NCBI GenBank assembly: GCA_020628425.1
Contig: JAHDEZ010000030.1
Coordinates: 1-33,177, forward strand
Reading direction: 5' to 3'
DNA length: 33,177 bases
DNA from: Hellea sp.
Lineage (GTDB): Bacteria > Pseudomonadota > Alphaproteobacteria > Caulobacterales > Maricaulaceae
This document shows, piece by piece, positions 30,935 to 33,177 of the stretch. Position 1 is the first letter of the stretch. The number at the start of each line of letters is the position of its first letter. The notes beneath the pieces were generated by a model, which had not been told where the DNA came from, ran no database searches, and saw only the letters and a program-made list of their open reading frames with translations. A program made the translations under genes and the position numbers.

Positions 30935-32167
30935 TCAATAGCGTTTGGTTTGTTCAAAATCTCTATCCGGTCTATAAAGCGCAAGCGCATCGACAGATTT
31001 ACCAGTCACAAGTTCGCGGGCCACAATCTCGCCCACAATTGGTGCGAGGGTCACGCCGCTATGCATGATCGCTAGATAGCTTTCAGGGCGGGCTTCTGTC
31101 GGACCTAGAACCGGATGGCCGTCCAAGGGTAGAGGTCGCCAACCGATATAAACGTCTTCGATGTCGGCTCCTGATATATCAGACACAAATTGCTCGGCGA
31201 TGGCTAAGATACGATTTGCATGTTGATGGGCAAAATCATCATTGGGAAAACGATTAGGCATGCCTGCCAATCTTTGCCTATGGGCGGTACTATCCGGCGC
31301 GCCGCCCTGTTCGCCCAATACAATCCGTCCGTCATTTCGTTGGTGAATATGGACGCCTGGTGCGACGATAATCCCTCTGATTAGTGGTCTTACAGGCTTG
31401 GTGATTACAATGACGCCAGGGGTTGAGCGCTGCGGAATATGTCGACCGGCCAGTTTCATCGTAGCTTCTGGATCGGCGCCCGTAGCCAGCACATAACGGT
31501 CGATATCAATATCTCCACAATTTGTCGACAGCCGGACGGTTCCATTGCCGCGCGGATTAGCTGCCCTCACCTCACAATGGGTTTTGAGGGTCGCGCCCAA
31601 TGATACTGCTTTACTAATTAGAGCTTTGGTCACTGCAACAGGATCAATCGCGCCGTCATTTCCTGAAAGCGCCATACGTTCGGTGGCGTCATAGTGGACA
31701 TTAGGCTCCCGCTTTGTAAATTCTGTGGCCGATATCATGCTGGCGGGTTCATCCCAATCGGCTTGCTCCGCTATTTGATCTGCGAGCCTCTCTTGGCGGC
31801 CAGGATTGCTAAACCACTCATAGGACCCCTCCCAGCGAATATCGAGGCCGAGTTCACTTTGAAGACGTTTCCATCCGGCAACGCCCTCTTGACTGAAGCG
31901 GTGATAATGGCGGGGTTGTTTAGCCCAGCTGGCATTGATCCAGGCAAAGGTGCCGCGACTGGCGCGGGTCGCCAGTTCATGGCGTTCAAAAAGAGTGACT
32001 TTCGCGCCCTCTTTAGCCAGATGATAAGCGATGGACGCGCCAATAATGCCGCCACCGATAATGCCAACATGGATGTCTTTACGTGTAGTGCAACCCGCAA
32101 GCGCCGCACTGGCGGCGGATAGAGCCAAAAACGTTCGGCGATTAATGGTATTGACGTCATGGCCCAT
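30935..32167 (-). CDS. FAD-dependent oxidoreductase (DAO family), Tat lipoprotein
   Basis: A 410-residue protein. The N-terminus has a strong twin-arginine motif (NRRTFLAL, R10-R11) and lipobox L23-A-G-C26, predicting export through Tat and lipid anchoring. The dinucleotide motif G38-G-G-x-x-G43 lies in HVGIIGGGIIGASIAYHL, with an acidic residue ending the second strand in LFER. The middle and C-terminal parts follow the D-amino acid/glycine oxidase (DadA-like) pattern: GAIDPVAVTKAL, VLATGADPE, and IGWRPLPLDGHPVLGP with HSGVTLAPIVGE near the end. It would oxidise an amine or amino acid at the membrane; the substrate is unknown. It is the first gene of the likely four-gene operon. Confidence 0.88.
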   Translation of the reverse strand: MGHDVNTINRRTFLALSAASAALAGCTTRKDIHVGIIGGGIIGASIAYHLAKEGAKVTLFERHELATRASRGTFAWINASWAKQPRHYHRFSQEGVAGWKRLQSELGLDIRWEGSYEWFSNPGRQERLADQIAEQADWDEPASMISATEFTKREPNVHYDATERMALSGNDGAIDPVAVTKALISKAVSLGATLKTHCEVRAANPRGNGTVRLSTNCGDIDIDRYVLATGADPEATMKLAGRHIPQRSTPGVIVITKPVRPLIRGIIVAPGVHIHQRNDGRIVLGEQGGAPDSTAHRQRLAGMPNRFPNDDFAHQHANRILAIAEQFVSDISGADIEDVYIGWRPLPLDGHPVLGPTEARPESYLAIMHSGVTLAPIVGEIVARELVTGKSVDALALYRPDRDFEQTKRY

Positions 32168-32229
32168 GCTTCATGCTAGGTCAGCCTTTCGTACGTCACA
32201 ATAGAATAGTGAATGCAGGGCGACCGAAT

Positions 32230-32258
32230 TTGGCGACTCCCAATATTATGAATAATGA
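32230..32258 (+). promoter_or_regulatory. possible promoter of the SDR-like gene
   Basis: TTGGCG (32230-32235) and TAATGA (32253-32258), 17-base spacer, within the 117-base divergent gap between the FAD oxidoreductase and SDR-like genes. The match is moderate; no promoter for the minus strand stood out. Confidence 0.3.
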
Positions 32259-32284
32259 TTTAGACCGTGTTAAAGGGGAGAAAT

Positions 32285-33070
32285 ATGGCTCAGAAAAAAG
32301 TCTGTCTGGTAATTGGCGCGGGCGCAGGGATTGGCGGCAATGTCGCCAAGAAATTTGCCGCAGAGGGTTATCACGCCGTTCTTTGTCGACGTAGTGATCA
32401 GGAAGGCCTGGATAAGCTGGTGAATGACATTGAAGCGGCCGGTGGGTCTGCCAGCGGCATGTTGCTCAACGCGGTTAAAGACGATGCCATCGAAAATCTG
32501 GTCGAGGGCGTCGAGGAAAAGATCGGCCCCATCGATACGGTTTTATTTAATCTGGGGGCGCAGATTGGAAACCGGGCTTTGCATGTGACATCCCACAAAC
32601 AATTTGAGCTGGGCTGGCGCATGGCGACTTTTGGCCTGTTTCGCCTCGCTAAGTCCGTCATCCCGCACATGCTCGAGCGCGGACACGGCACTATATTAGT
32701 GACCTCTGCCACCGCCGCCATGCGGGGTAATGCGGGGCAGCATTCGCATGCGGCTGCCATGGGCGGGCGGCGTATGCTGTGTCAGACACTCAATGCTGAA
32801 TATGCGTCCAAAGGCATTCATGTCGCCCATATCGTCGTGGACGGGGCGGTGGATGCACCGGATACACTCGGCAAAATGCTGGGCCCCGAAATGTATCAGA
32901 AACTGCGCGAGACCCGGGGTATGGAACATGACGGTTTATTGCTGCCTGAAAAAATCGCCGAGACCTATTATCATATTGCCCAACAACACAGGTCGGTCTG
33001 GACCCATGAATTAGACCTCAGATCATTCTCAGATGTGGCCTGGTGGAATCACGAACTTAAAATAGGTTAG
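32285..33070 (+). CDS. SDR-like protein without the catalytic Tyr-Lys pair
   Basis: A 261-residue Rossmann protein from the ATG at 32285, preceded by AAAGGGGAG; an in-frame GTG at 32267 is less likely. The cofactor motif is VIGAGAGIGGNVAKKF (Gly-rich, classical SDR type), and the NNAG equivalent reads NLGAQIG. The catalytic-region Ser is near S141 (LVTSATAAMRG). Where YxxxK is expected the sequence is HSHAAAMGGRRM (153-164), with His at the Tyr position and Met at the Lys position, so normal SDR chemistry is unlikely. The C-terminus DVAWWNHELK is typical of a group of such SDR-like proteins. It lies 4 bases before a DsbA-like isomerase gene, so the two are probably co-transcribed. Confidence 0.85.
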   Translation: MAQKKVCLVIGAGAGIGGNVAKKFAAEGYHAVLCRRSDQEGLDKLVNDIEAAGGSASGMLLNAVKDDAIENLVEGVEEKIGPIDTVLFNLGAQIGNRALHVTSHKQFELGWRMATFGLFRLAKSVIPHMLERGHGTILVTSATAAMRGNAGQHSHAAAMGGRRMLCQTLNAEYASKGIHVAHIVVDGAVDAPDTLGKMLGPEMYQKLRETRGMEHDGLLLPEKIAETYYHIAQQHRSVWTHELDLRSFSDVAWWNHELKIG

Positions 33071-33074
33071 AACC

Positions 33075-33177
33075 ATGAGCAAAACTCTCGACTTTATTTT
33101 CGACTTTGGCAGCCCCAATGGCTATTTCGCCTATAAGGCCCTTGGACCTATCCTCGAGCGTACGGGCGCCACACTCA
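33075..33177 (+). CDS. 2-hydroxychromene-2-carboxylate isomerase-like (DsbA family), 3' end outside the window
   Basis: Only the first 34 codons are visible, starting MSKTLDFIFDFGSPNGYFAY. The FDFGSPNxY segment followed by KALGPILERTGA is the start of the HCCA isomerase/kappa-class GST thioredoxin-like fold. These enzymes use glutathione and act in naphthalene-type aromatic degradation or have uncharacterised roles; most genomic copies have unknown substrates. The start is 4 bases after the stop of the SDR-like gene, indicating an operon. Confidence 0.8.
   Translation, partial: MSKTLDFIFDFGSPNGYFAYKALGPILERTGATL

Noticed and set aside
1-33177. CRISPR arrays, tRNA/rRNA genes, insertion sequences, prophage genes
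   Set aside because: No regularly spaced repeats, cloverleaf sequences, transposases or phage proteins were seen by eye on either strand.

Overview
The window is chromosomal DNA of an alphaproteobacterium. The evidence is the linked order corC-lnt-xre-trmB and rimP-nusA-ylxR-infB, candidate CtrA boxes (TTAA-N7-TTAA), Tat and lipoprotein signals and intermediate GC. A marine, stalked or budding lineage of the Hyphomonadales/Maricaulales type is my best guess, but this is inference. No tRNA, rRNA, CRISPR array, transposase or phage gene was seen.

Layout. Positions 1-3553 (+): the end of a CorC-type CBS protein, apolipoprotein N-acyltransferase (lnt), a small Xre regulator and tRNA m7G46 methyltransferase (trmB). 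metK, which often sits between the last two in related bacteria, is absent. Positions 3560-9149 (+): a strong sigma70-type promoter, a short leader ending in an intrinsic terminator, then rimP-nusA-ylxR-infB. The usual rbfA-truB-rpsO-pnp continuation is missing.

Positions 9358-17905 (+): three exported DUF11-type proteins of 674, about 369 and 1707 residues. The largest carries surface modules followed by a long C-terminal outer-membrane beta-barrel. The second gene is preceded by a perfect CtrA-type box and two near-matches. This block is the least described and most interesting part of the window: a candidate cell-cycle-controlled surface structure. Its last gene converges, with one base between stop codons, on a membrane hybrid histidine kinase (17907-19319, -) that has no phosphoacceptor histidine but an intact receiver.

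Positions 19513-23923 (+): a conserved hypothetical protein, a CPA1-type Na+/H+ antiporter with an RCK-like tail, and a class A penicillin-binding protein with a perfect CtrA-type box just upstream of its start. Positions 23951-26459 (-): an NTF2-like lipoprotein, an SH3-domain exported protein, and an SDR-ABM fusion enzyme. Positions 26458-27762 (+): an exported TPR protein and a VOC protein.

Positions 27778-32167 (-): a probable four-gene operon, transcribed in the order FAD oxidoreductase (Tat lipoprotein), hydroxypyruvate-isomerase-like protein (Tat, probably lipoprotein), MFS transporter and GlpQ-type lipoprotein. It looks like an envelope catabolic or scavenging module. Positions 32285 to the end (+): an SDR-like protein lacking the catalytic Tyr/Lys and the start of a DsbA-like 2-hydroxychromene-2-carboxylate isomerase. 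No stretch longer than 300 bases is without a gene.
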